Shown: positions 1 through 5,824, counted from the first letter of the stretch. The stretch: DNA of 8,189 nucleotides from Methanomassiliicoccaceae archaeon (GCA_031254685.1 JAIRTZ010000071.1:1-8189), one strand, 5' to 3'. Program-made: numbers and translations. Notes: a model not told the origin generated them from the letters alone.

Positions 1-509
1 TGTCCGCTGTCCGTCAGCATACCGGAAAGCAGCGCCAGGCCGACGTTCCTTCCTATCCCGATATCGGATGCGCGTAATATCTCATAGATGAGCTCGCAGC
101 AGGAGACCTTGGTCTCATCGCAGACCAATCGCAAATGGTCCCATTTGCCGGTCGGCCGGTGATGGTCTATGACGATGCTGCCCTCGGGTATCTCCGGGAA
201 TCCCTGCCCGAACTGTTCCGGCGATGACGTGTCGACGATCACGACGAGCTCATGATCGGATATGTCGCATTCGGTCACGACCTCTGCGCCGAGCTTGTCC
301 ATGACCATCTTTGCCACGCGGTCGATGCCGTCCGGCGCGTATATCTTCGCGGGCGGGAAACACTCGGCGACGGCGTATGCGGAGCCGACGGCGTCCATGT
401 CGGCGTTCCCGTGCACCAGGATCACTTTGTTCTTACCTTTCAGCGACCCGCCGATCTGTCTGAACATGCGGTCCGCATCGCTGCTGTGCCCTTTGTTGTC
501 TGTGTGCAT
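1..509 (-). CDS. DHH-family phosphoesterase, N-terminal part (runs off the window)
   Basis: This is the first 169 codons of a gene whose 3' end lies outside the window. The translation shows the DHH phosphoesterase motifs in order. Motif I is HGNADMDAVGS at residues 33-43 (metal-binding H, D37 and D39). Motif II is VDTS with D93. The signature VIDHH has D115-H116-H117, and a motif IV-like TDSG closes the visible part at 166-169. Proteins of this family (RecJ, NrnA/oligoribonuclease, GdpP) use two metal ions to cut phosphodiester bonds in short nucleic acids or cyclic dinucleotides. No signal peptide or membrane segment is visible, so it is probably cytosolic. The ATG overlaps the TGA of the upstream permease by one base (TGATG), with a GAGG Shine-Dalgarno 8 nt before it. 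The exact substrate cannot be read because the C-terminal, possibly DHHA1, domain is missing. The family is certain; a nanoRNase-like role is inference. Confidence 0.9.
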   Translation of the reverse strand, partial: MHTDNKGHSSDADRMFRQIGGSLKGKNKVILVHGNADMDAVGSAYAVAECFPPAKIYAPDGIDRVAKMVMDKLGAEVVTECDISDHELVVIVDTSSPEQFGQGFPEIPEGSIVIDHHRPTGKWDHLRLVCDETKVSCCELIYEILRASDIGIGRNVGLALLSGMLTDSG

Positions 510-1837
510 CAGTTGCGCCTCGTGAACAGGGACAGGATGCCCTTTTTGTCCTTCTTCTTTTTCACGAGCCCGGTGAGGAGTATGTCCGAATTGTAAATTC
601 TCACGGTTATGTATATCGTCAGCAGCGCGAATATCACGAGATATCCCAGACCGGCCCATACCATGAACGTGTTCCCGAGCATCAGGTTGTTCATGATCAT
701 CATCGGGTGCGTGAACGGTATCGCAAAGAGTATCACCTGAAGCACCGCAGGCAATGTGCTGAAATCGGCGAACATCGTCACGAACATCGGTATCATCGCA
801 AAGACGGTTATCGGAAGCGTGAGCGTCTGCGCCGCTTTGTAGTTCTTCACGAACGCGCCCAGTATCATGCATATTCCCAGCGCCGACAGTATCGCAAGGA
901 AGATCACCGCCGCGACTATCGTCCAGTCTATGAGCGATAACGTAAGTCCGAGGTTCTCCAGCGACACCGTGCCGCCGGCGGACATGCTGCTGGTGTAGAA
1001 GTACATCCCCGCCAGATACACGACGCCGAAGATCATGCCGGCGATCGCCGATCCGATCAATTTGCCGCTGACTATCGTTGTCCTCTTTACGGGAAGCGTG
1101 AGCAGCGTCTCCAATGTTTTATTTTCTTTCTCGTTGCCCATCGACGATATTATCATGCCGCCGATCATCGTTATGACTATCATGATGAGAAGGGGCATCA
1201 GCAGCGACTGCGACTGCAGGGCCGCGGATATGTCCGCGGGCGTGATGCCTTCGAAGACCCTTCCGTTGAACACCGTGAAATTATCCGCGGCGACCGGGGA
1301 CAGCACATTCTCCGCATCCCCGGGATAGTATCCGGAGATCAGGCTCTGCGCCGTTCTGATGTTGATGTATGATATCAGATCATACACGATCGCGGTGGAC
1401 ACCGCGCCGAACACGCCCGTTCTCACTTCGCTCCAGAATATGTTTATGGTCCCGCCGCGCGTCCCGGTGCCGCCGGCGAACGCGAGCACGTCATCCGAGA
1501 ATCCGGAGTCGATGACCAGTACGATATTGATCCCCAGGTCGTTCATCTCGTTCATGATGGCATCCCTGTCGTCATATGAGGACGTCATCTTCGTAACGAG
1601 GTCGGGGAAGCCTGCGCCGTAATAGTCCTCAATGTATCCGACGGCCTCATCTCCCAGAGCGCCGCTGTCGCCGTTGATGACGCCTATGGCGGGAAGTTCC
1701 GTCGCTTTGTCCACCTCGGAGCCGATCATGCCGCCCAGCGACGCGAACAGGACGGCGACCACGACTATCGAGATGACCGACGCGGGGGTCAGAAGCTCCT
1801 TCAATTCCTTTCTGATGAGGTTCCAGAGATGGTTCAT
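509..1837 (-). CDS. ABC-2 type transporter permease (NatB-like)
   Basis: A 442-residue integral membrane subunit of an ABC exporter. One hydrophobic helix at about residues 19-40 is followed by a large soluble, presumably extracytoplasmic, domain of about 165 residues. A cluster of about five to six membrane helices then runs from roughly 212 to 415, ending in a very basic cytosolic tail (VKKKKDKKG). After the second helix, the stretch EKENKTLETLLTLPVKR is the cytoplasmic coupling element typical of ABC-2 and NatB permeases, which sits against the partner ATPase. Its ATG overlaps the ATPase stop by 4 nt (ATGA), and GGTGA stands 4 nt upstream of the start, so the two are translationally coupled. 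The transported substrate cannot be told: relatives export sodium, drugs, antibiotics or lipids. The class is clear from topology and motif; the substrate is unknown. Confidence 0.9.
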   Translation of the reverse strand: MNHLWNLIRKELKELLTPASVISIVVVAVLFASLGGMIGSEVDKATELPAIGVINGDSGALGDEAVGYIEDYYGAGFPDLVTKMTSSYDDRDAIMNEMNDLGINIVLVIDSGFSDDVLAFAGGTGTRGGTINIFWSEVRTGVFGAVSTAIVYDLISYINIRTAQSLISGYYPGDAENVLSPVAADNFTVFNGRVFEGITPADISAALQSQSLLMPLLIMIVITMIGGMIISSMGNEKENKTLETLLTLPVKRTTIVSGKLIGSAIAGMIFGVVYLAGMYFYTSSMSAGGTVSLENLGLTLSLIDWTIVAAVIFLAILSALGICMILGAFVKNYKAAQTLTLPITVFAMIPMFVTMFADFSTLPAVLQVILFAIPFTHPMMIMNNLMLGNTFMVWAGLGYLVIFALLTIYITVRIYNSDILLTGLVKKKKDKKGILSLFTRRN

Positions 1838-2559
1838 CGTTTCACCGCCGCTTTTATGAATACCTCTTCGATGGTCCCCACGTTATATCTCTCTTTCAAT
1901 TCCGCGGGCGTCCCGGTGAGTATCATCCGTCCGCCGTCTATCATGCCGATACGGTCGCATAGCTGGTCGACCTCGAACATATTGTGCGACGACAACAGCA
2001 CGGATACGCCGCTCTTCGCTATCGATCTCACAATATCCCGTATGTCGAACGCGTTGATCACGTCGAGCCCCGATGTGATCTCATCAAGTATCGCAAGCTT
2101 CGGCCCGGGCATTATCGCCCTTGCGATGAGCAGGCGGCGCATCATTCCCTTGCTGTACGTCGACACCTTGGAATCTATCCTTGTGCCGAGGTTCGCTATC
2201 TCGACGCCCCTGGCGACGATCCCCTCCATCTCGGCGCCGTTGGCGAAGAATCCGGCCATGAACGTCAGGTACGCGTAGCCGGTGAGGTCCTTGTACGCGC
2301 CCGCATCCTCCGGAAGATAACTGATCATCTTCCTTATGCCGTCGGATTCGGTGCGCATATCCTTTCCGTATACGGTTATGTCGCCGGACGTCATCGTAAG
2401 CAGTGTGGATATCATCCGCAGCGTTGTCGTTTTTCCTGCGCCGTTCGGGCCGATGAGGCCGAATATCTCGCCTTCGGCGACAGAAAAGCTGACATCGTCC
2501 ACCGCCCGGTGGTCACCGTACATTTTGCTCAGGTTCTTAACGACAAGCGCGTCCGTCAT
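1834..2559 (-). CDS. ABC transporter ATP-binding protein (NatA/CcmA-like)
   Basis: A 241-residue nucleotide-binding subunit that powers the permease encoded next to it. Visible motifs are Walker A GPNGAGKTT (near residues 37-45), an ABC signature in the variant form YSKGMMRR instead of LSGGQ, Walker B LAILDE with the catalytic glutamate followed by a D-loop SGLD, and the H-loop SSHNM. The Q-loop region reads SYLPEDAG, with Glu where Gln is usual; this occurs in the exporter ATPases paired with ABC-2 permeases. Two adjacent ATGs (2562 and 2559) are possible starts. I chose 2559 because GTGAT then stands 3 nt upstream, much as at neighbouring genes. Longer starts up to 2604 would add a tail unlike the family. 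A gap of about 75 bp from prefoldin, with a T-tract, suggests a separate transcription unit or at least a boundary. Confidence 0.92.
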   Translation of the reverse strand: MTDALVVKNLSKMYGDHRAVDDVSFSVAEGEIFGLIGPNGAGKTTTLRMISTLLTMTSGDITVYGKDMRTESDGIRKMISYLPEDAGAYKDLTGYAYLTFMAGFFANGAEMEGIVARGVEIANLGTRIDSKVSTYSKGMMRRLLIARAIMPGPKLAILDEITSGLDVINAFDIRDIVRSIAKSGVSVLLSSHNMFEVDQLCDRIGMIDGGRMILTGTPAELKERYNVGTIEEVFIKAAVKR

Positions 2560-2562
2560 CAT

Positions 2563-2567
2563 ATCAC
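2563..2567 (-). promoter_or_regulatory. Shine-Dalgarno site of the ABC ATPase gene
   Basis: GTGAT matches the anti-Shine-Dalgarno end of archaeal 16S rRNA. It directly abuts the ATG at 2562 and lies 3 nt before the ATG at 2559, so it favours the second ATG as the start. Confidence 0.5.
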
Positions 2568-2583
2568 GGACAGCAATGAATGT

Positions 2584-2592
2584 ATGATAAAA
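2584..2592 (-). promoter_or_regulatory. Possible TATA box of the ABC/DHH unit
   Basis: The minus strand reads TTTATCATA here, centred about 26 nt upstream of the ABC ATPase ATG codons. That is the usual archaeal TATA-to-start-site distance, so transcription could begin at or next to the start codon. The match to the TATA consensus is imperfect and the element overlaps a T-tract that could instead be a terminator. Read-through from the superoperon remains possible. Confidence 0.3.
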
Positions 2593-2595
2593 AAA
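2589..2595 (-). terminator. T7 tract, candidate archaeal terminator after prefoldin
   Basis: Seven consecutive T on the minus strand lie about 40 nt after the prefoldin stop codon, before the ABC ATPase gene. Archaeal RNA polymerase terminates at U-rich stretches without needing a hairpin. This is the only such tract seen between the superoperon and the ABC genes. It is a single tract, so termination may be partial. Confidence 0.4.
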
Positions 2596-2603
2596 CGTTG
2601 TCA

Positions 2604-2614
2604 CCCGAATCGGG
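2604..2614. repeat. Short inverted repeat in the prefoldin-ABC gap
   Basis: The 11-nt sequence CCCGAATCGGG is a perfect inverted repeat with 5-bp arms around one central base. The centre is too small for an RNA hairpin loop with the full stem, so a protein-binding operator is the more natural reading. It lies upstream of the candidate TATA box of the ABC unit. A repeat this short can arise by chance. Confidence 0.3.
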
Positions 2615-2628
2615 AAAGTAACGGGGGG

Positions 2629-2652
2629 ATGGGCTCACTGCTGTGAGCCCAT
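2629..2652. repeat. Perfect palindrome spanning the prefoldin stop codon
   Basis: Two perfect 10-bp arms (ATGGGCTCAC and GTGAGCCCAT) flank a 4-nt loop. The prefoldin TGA lies across the loop-side end of the stem, so the arms include the last codons and the first bases of the 3' UTR. In the transcript this would form a strong hairpin at the very end of the superoperon. No T-run follows it directly, so it is not a classical bacterial intrinsic terminator. It could protect the 3' end, mark a processing site or affect ribosome release. Confidence 0.75.
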
Positions 2653-2979
2653 CGCCTTGTTTATTGTTTCCTGCAGCGTCTGGAATTTCTCCCGAAGACC
2701 CTTTTCCTGGCGGTCCAGCGCTTTGATGCGTACTTCGAGGGTTTCCAACGATTCCTCGATCTCGCTGGATACGGATTCCTTGTTCTCCGCCTTTATGAGC
2801 AGCGAGCCGACGTTCTTGTAGACGTCGCCGTTCGATTTGGAGAGTTCCTCTTTGGTCCTCTCCATTTCTCTCTTCTGCATCTCCATCTGCATCTTCTGCG
2901 TCGATACCGCCTGCAGCTGCTGCTGCACCTGCTGGAACTGCGCGATCTGGTTTTGTAACTGGGGGCTGATGTTATTCAT
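2635..2979 (-). CDS. pfdB: Prefoldin subunit beta
   Basis: A 114-residue subunit of the archaeal prefoldin hexamer, the jellyfish-shaped ATP-independent chaperone that holds unfolded proteins in the cytosol and passes them to the thermosome. The protein has an N-terminal Gln-rich coiled-coil helix (about 5-50), a central segment with the beta-family pattern VYKNVGSLLIKAE that forms the beta-hairpins, and a C-terminal coiled coil containing RIKALDRQEKGLREK. Length is normal for the family. A GTG at 2988 would add MIK, but that GTG is part of a GTGAT Shine-Dalgarno sitting 4 nt before the ATG at 2979, so I start at the ATG. The gene overlaps the end of pcc1 by 8 nt. It is the last gene of the superoperon, and its stop lies in a perfect palindrome. 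Confidence 0.95.
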   Translation of the reverse strand: MNNISPQLQNQIAQFQQVQQQLQAVSTQKMQMEMQKREMERTKEELSKSNGDVYKNVGSLLIKAENKESVSSEIEESLETLEVRIKALDRQEKGLREKFQTLQETINKAMGSQQ

Positions 2980-3208
2980 TTTTATCACTCATCTTTCCTA
3001 TATCTTCTGTTATCCGAATCCATCCGAGGTACGAGTTCAGTGCCGCCCTCATCGCGGAGACATCCTTTGCGAGCACCTTGATCGTTACGGTATCACCGTC
3101 ACGGAAGATATCTGTTTCCGTGCGCGGGAGCTCGCGGCCTACCTCCGGCGAGAGCGTTGACATGACCATGTCGGGATCCCCGTCGGTCATGAGCACCGCT
3201 CCGTACAT
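2972..3208 (-). CDS. pcc1: KEOPS complex subunit Pcc1
   Basis: A 78-residue protein of the Pcc1 family. Pcc1 is the dimerisation subunit of KEOPS, which with Kae1 makes the threonylcarbamoyl-adenosine (t6A) modification on tRNAs that read ANN codons. The diagnostic stretch is in the second half: IKVLAKDVSAMRAALNSYLGWIRI (residues 43-66, shown here only as a landmark), matching the family pattern of a D-x-x-A-x-R-A-x-x-N-S-x-x-x-W-I helix after two beta strands. Length is typical. It starts 4 nt after the rpoP stop, with a weak TGATC ribosome-binding site, and overlaps prefoldin beta by 8 nt. Its place between rpoP and prefoldin is the usual one in the archaeal exosome superoperon, which supports the assignment. 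Confidence 0.88.
   Translation of the reverse strand: MYGAVLMTDGDPDMVMSTLSPEVGRELPRTETDIFRDGDTVTIKVLAKDVSAMRAALNSYLGWIRITEDIGKMSDKNE
2984..2988 (-). promoter_or_regulatory. Shine-Dalgarno site that decides the prefoldin start
   Basis: GTGAT followed by AAAA and then ATG. The GTG of this site opens a longer reading frame (MIKM...), but its match to the 16S rRNA tail and the ideal spacing show that it is the ribosome-binding site and not the start codon. It lies inside the end of pcc1. Confidence 0.75.
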
Positions 3209-3212
3209 ACGA

Positions 3213-3344
3213 TCAGTCCGACCTCAGGACCTTCTTCACGTTAGGCCTCTCTTTGTAGAAGATCTTCGATCCGCACTTCTCGCATTGCAGTCCGAGGGCG
3301 CTCACGTTCCTTACCGGCTCGTTGCATTTTCCGCATCTGTACAC
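3213..3344 (-). CDS. rpoP: DNA-directed RNA polymerase subunit P (Rpo12/Rpb12-like)
   Basis: A 43-residue zinc-ribbon protein, too short for many gene finders. The translation starts VYRCGKCNEPV and contains a C-x2-C pair (C4, C7) and a second pair (C21, C24) that bind one zinc, followed by the family hallmark GSKIFYKERP and a basic tail. Subunit P is the archaeal counterpart of eukaryotic Rpb12 (formerly Rpc10) and sits in the polymerase assembly platform with subunits D, L and N. The start is GTG, preceded by GAGGTGA with a 4-nt spacer; no ATG is available at the right place. It begins 9 nt after eL43 and ends 4 nt before pcc1, so it is a core member of the operon. Length and motifs agree fully with the family. 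Confidence 0.93.
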   Translation of the reverse strand: MYRCGKCNEPVRNVSALGLQCEKCGSKIFYKERPNVKKVLRSD

Positions 3345-3353
3345 TCGCTCACC

Positions 3354-3602
3354 TCATTCCGAAACCTGGGATATCGCCTTCTTCGCGGCCGGTGTGTAAG
3401 CGGATGCGGCGAACTTAGCGCTGCAGTGCCTGCACAGCCAAATGCCTGAACTCTCGCGTTTCACAGAGGCGTGGTGGCATACGGGGCACTCGTGGCGCAT
3501 CTTCTGGATGCGCTCGATGTTCTTCACCCTGTTGCGGATGACGACGCCGTATCTTGCCCCGAATCTCCCGGAACTTCCTGCCTTTACCGTTCTTTTGCTC
3601 AT
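3354..3602 (-). CDS. rpl37ae: 50S ribosomal protein L37Ae (eL43)
   Basis: An 82-residue zinc-binding protein of the large ribosomal subunit, present in archaea and eukaryotes but not bacteria. Early residues show the basic RNA-binding segment SGRFGARYGVVIRNRV. A zinc ribbon follows with CPVC (C39, C42) and CRHC (C57, C60), then the conserved AYTPAAKKA near the C-terminus. Length is normal. A GTG at 3611 would give MINMSKRT, but that GTG belongs to a GGTGAT Shine-Dalgarno 4 nt before the ATG at 3602, so the ATG is the start. The site contains the TGA stop of rrp42, giving tight coupling between exosome and ribosomal protein synthesis. Confidence 0.96.
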   Translation of the reverse strand: MSKRTVKAGSSGRFGARYGVVIRNRVKNIERIQKMRHECPVCHHASVKRESSGIWLCRHCSAKFAASAYTPAAKKAISQVSE

Positions 3603-3606
3603 ATTT

Positions 3607-3612
3607 ATCACC
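3607..3612 (-). promoter_or_regulatory. Shine-Dalgarno site that decides the eL43 start
   Basis: GGTGAT, then AAAT, then ATG. The rrp42 stop codon TGA (3608-3610) lies inside the site, so a ribosome ending rrp42 stops directly on the next gene's binding site. Confidence 0.8.
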
Positions 3613-4381
3613 CGATGATCTTCCTGATCCTTCTCCCGACCTCAGCCGACATGTCAAGGCACTGCGTCAGGTCGTCCAGGGTTATCGGACCCTCGCCTCC
3701 CTTCTGCATCGCCCTGTAGTTGCCGTCATCGTCCGTCGTTACCGTCAGGCGCGCGGAAGATATCTGCTCCTCGTCGAAATTTGGGTCAAGTATTAAAGTA
3801 TTTCCTATCTTCGCCGCGGTGACCGCAATGGGTATGCAGGTGGTCGGCAGCGGGATGTTCTCGCCTTTGCCGTACTGCTGCGCGGGTATCACCGCCGTCC
3901 TCAATGCCGCGACCGCCGCAAGGTTCGTCACGTCGAACAGATTGCCGTCATAGTTCAGCGCGTAGATATCGATGAAGCACATCCATACCTCCTTGCCGGC
4001 CTCTATGCACAGTTTCTCCACATCCACCATTCCCGATTCCCGTATGCCGCGGTCCACCACGCGTGCAAGCTCGATCGCGTCCTCTCCCGGAGGGCCGGAC
4101 TCGAACAGCGGGTGGGCCATCGGTATGAGTTCCGCGCCGGTGGTAAGCACACCCTTTCCCGGGGTGTCCGCGAACGGCGTCCCCGGTATGATCTTCACTC
4201 CCACGATAACTTCGGTGTCGCCGTACTTCGCGATCGCGGAGCCGTCCGCGCTCTCGATGACGCCGGTCTCGACGGAGACCTGTCTGACATCCTCCGGCGC
4301 GCGGCCGTCCGTTCTCTTCCCGGACCTCAGCAGCTCCAGGATGTGGTTCTTCCTTATCTCAGAGATCACAGCTCTACTCAT
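3608..4381 (-). CDS. rrp42: Exosome complex protein Rrp42 (non-catalytic RNase PH-like subunit)
   Basis: A 257-residue RNase PH-fold protein that alternates with Rrp41 in the hexameric ring of the archaeal exosome, the cytosolic 3'-5' RNA-degrading and tailing machine. Rrp42 lacks its own active site but shapes the RNA channel. Family landmarks are the N-terminal KRTDGRAPEDVR, the loop PFADTPGKGVL (about 69-79), the diagnostic IELARVVDRGIRES (about 103-116), and the DIYALNYDGN segment (about 138-147). The usual loop NAEL is GAEL here, a small variation. Two starts are possible: GTG at 4390 and ATG at 4381. The ATG is preferred because GGTG stands 6 nt upstream. The gene overlaps rrp41 by 8 nt. 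Length is close to the usual 260-275. Confidence 0.96.
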   Translation of the reverse strand: MSRAVISEIRKNHILELLRSGKRTDGRAPEDVRQVSVETGVIESADGSAIAKYGDTEVIVGVKIIPGTPFADTPGKGVLTTGAELIPMAHPLFESGPPGEDAIELARVVDRGIRESGMVDVEKLCIEAGKEVWMCFIDIYALNYDGNLFDVTNLAAVAALRTAVIPAQQYGKGENIPLPTTCIPIAVTAAKIGNTLILDPNFDEEQISSARLTVTTDDDGNYRAMQKGGEGPITLDDLTQCLDMSAEVGRRIRKIIG

Positions 4382-5120
4382 CGGAGACACCCTCCTTCAA
4401 TGCGACCGCGTAACGCCTTCTGAGCGCGTCCTTCTGCACCGCGTATATCTCGTGGCATGCGTCGACGCCCATCTTGATCGCCGTGTCAAATTCCTCTCTC
4501 GTCATGTTGCCGTCCATCTGCAGCAGCACGATCTCGTTGGTCTTCGGTATCAATGCCATCGGAACGTCAGCCTGCCCGAAGTTGTCCTCCTCTTTGTTGA
4601 GGTCAAGCAGGACTTTTCCGTCAGCCTTCCCGACGGCGACCGCCGGTATTATGTCGCGCATCGGTATACCGGCGTCCGCGAGCGCCACGGACGCCGCCGT
4701 GAGCCCCGCGCAGCGCGTTCCCGCGTTCGCCTGCAGTATCTCGATGTAAACGTCGATGGACGCCCTCGGGAACAACTCGGTCAATACGACCGATTCCAGC
4801 GCGTCCGCGGTTATCTTTGATATCTCGACGGACCTTCTGTCCGGTCCCGGCCTCTTACGGTCGCTGACCGAGAAGGCCATCATGTTGTACTTGCATTGAA
4901 TTATCGCCTTCGTGGGGTCCTGAAGGTGCCTCGGATGGCACTCGCGCGGGCCGTAAACGGCCGCGCGCACCTTGTTCTTCCCCATTTCGACATACGCGGA
5001 ACCGTCCGCGTTCTTCAATACGCCAGCTTCTATCTTTATGCTCCGAAGCTCTCCGGCCTTCCTGCCGTCGAGCCTTATACCTTTCTTGTTAACCAATTCT
5101 AAATCTGATTGTCCGCTCAT
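4374..5120 (-). CDS. rrp41: Exosome complex exonuclease Rrp41 (catalytic subunit)
   Basis: A 248-residue RNase PH-fold protein, the active phosphorolytic subunit of the archaeal exosome ring. It trims RNA 3'-5' with phosphate, releasing nucleoside diphosphates, and can add tails in reverse. The catalytic acidic pair sits in EEDNFGQADVP (D179 and D185), aligning with the active-site aspartates known from Sulfolobus Rrp41. The phosphate-binding segment is ANAGTR (131-136), where many relatives have ADGGTR or ADAGTR. The landmark GIPMRD is at 151-156. The reading frame stays open to 5261, but the added residues are low-complexity shadow of rrp4. The ATG at 5120 has AGGAGG with a 7-nt spacer, while the ATG at 5126 is only 1 nt from it, so 5120 is the start. 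It begins 2 nt after rrp4 ends. Confidence 0.97.
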   Translation of the reverse strand: MSGQSDLELVNKKGIRLDGRKAGELRSIKIEAGVLKNADGSAYVEMGKNKVRAAVYGPRECHPRHLQDPTKAIIQCKYNMMAFSVSDRKRPGPDRRSVEISKITADALESVVLTELFPRASIDVYIEILQANAGTRCAGLTAASVALADAGIPMRDIIPAVAVGKADGKVLLDLNKEEDNFGQADVPMALIPKTNEIVLLQMDGNMTREEFDTAIKMGVDACHEIYAVQKDALRRRYAVALKEGVSDE

Positions 5121-5122
5121 GA

Positions 5123-5815
5123 TCATTCCTCCTCCGGTATGATCCTCGATCCGATGAAGTCTTTCACCCTCTCGGTAAGGTTGCTCGTCTGCGCCTCGCG
5201 CTCGATCATCTTTATCGCGTCGACCGCCACCGTCGCCTCTTCGATATCCCCGTCGACCCATATCCGTCCGTTCTGTCCCACGAATATCCTGCAGTCGGTC
5301 ATGTTCTTGATCATCTGTATCATCGAACCGCTCTTTCCGATCACGCGTGATACTTTCGAATGCGCTATCTCCGCGATCTGGCCGCCCTCAAGTTTTCTGA
5401 GGCCCGAATCGTTCATTGTGACCTGAACCTTCATGCTCTCGTCCACCATGAGTATCTTCGCCATGATCATGTCGCCTATCTTCAGGAACCTCGATGTGTC
5501 GCCGAACTCCACCTTCCACGGCACCTCGCTCACGTGCAGCGGGGCGGGATAAGGCGAATTGATATCCACCAGCCAGTTCGACGGACCGACGTCCGCTATC
5601 ATTCCCAGCACCATGTCCCCGGGCGCCGGCATGTACCTTCCCCTGAGGGGGATCACACCCACGGAACCCGAGAACACATTTTTCACACCCAGTCTGGATG
5701 CGTATATCTTGCCGTCCAGCACATAGGCCCCGTTACCCGGTCTCAGTCTGCCGTCATCCAGCAGATCCCCGGGAACAACGACCTCTCGTGCGCCTCCGGC
5801 CTCTCTTTTCTCCAT
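5123..5815 (-). CDS. rrp4: Exosome complex RNA-binding protein Rrp4
   Basis: A 230-residue cap subunit that sits on top of the Rrp41/Rrp42 ring and feeds RNA, with a preference for A-rich tails, into the central pore. Three parts are visible: an N-terminal domain (about 12-60) with the family strand pattern PGDLLDDGR and GNGAYVLDGKIYAS, an S1 RNA-binding domain (about 63-135) with MVLGMIADVGPSNWLVDI, and a KH domain (about 143-205) with the loop RVIGKSGSMI (G160-K-S-G163) and the Rrp4-typical VGQNGRIWVDG. A GTG at 5824 would give MIKM, but it is part of a GTGAT Shine-Dalgarno 4 nt before the ATG at 5815. The C-terminus ends in PEEE, whose codons form the rrp41 Shine-Dalgarno site. It follows SBDS after a 24-nt gap. 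Confidence 0.97.
   Translation of the reverse strand: MEKREAGGAREVVVPGDLLDDGRLRPGNGAYVLDGKIYASRLGVKNVFSGSVGVIPLRGRYMPAPGDMVLGMIADVGPSNWLVDINSPYPAPLHVSEVPWKVEFGDTSRFLKIGDMIMAKILMVDESMKVQVTMNDSGLRKLEGGQIAEIAHSKVSRVIGKSGSMIQMIKNMTDCRIFVGQNGRIWVDGDIEEATVAVDAIKMIEREAQTSNLTERVKDFIGSRIIPEEE
5128..5135 (-). promoter_or_regulatory. Shine-Dalgarno site that decides the rrp41 start
   Basis: GGAGGAGG, formed by the last glutamate codons of rrp4, lies 7 nt before the ATG at 5120. The nearby ATG at 5126 is too close to be served by it. Confidence 0.8.
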
Positions 5816-5819
5816 TTTT

Positions 5820-5824
5820 ATCAC
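5820..5824 (-). promoter_or_regulatory. Shine-Dalgarno site that decides the rrp4 start
   Basis: GTGAT, then AAAA, then ATG at 5815. The layout is identical to that before prefoldin beta. The GTG inside this site is a likely false start. Confidence 0.75.

Noticed and set aside
252..596. Plus-strand frames at the left end that might be taken as small genes
   Set aside because: They oppose the DHH phosphoesterase and the permease C-terminus, whose motifs are clear, and their translations show no family features.
2563..2604. Upstream start of the ABC ATPase at 2604
   Set aside because: The 14 extra residues (MTTFFYHTFIAV...) are not like the family N-terminus, and the stretch contains the candidate promoter elements. 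The ATG pair next to GTGAT fits better.
3972..4820. A 282-codon plus-strand frame opposite rrp42 and rrp41
   Set aside because: It is antisense to two certain exosome genes, has a low-complexity Ser/Thr/Pro then Arg-rich translation, and has no ribosome-binding context or known motif.
5121..5261. N-terminal extension of the rrp41 frame by 47 codons
   Set aside because: The extension overlaps rrp4 in another frame, is made of Gly/Arg/Asp-rich shadow sequence, and the strong AGGAGG site fits only the ATG at 5120.
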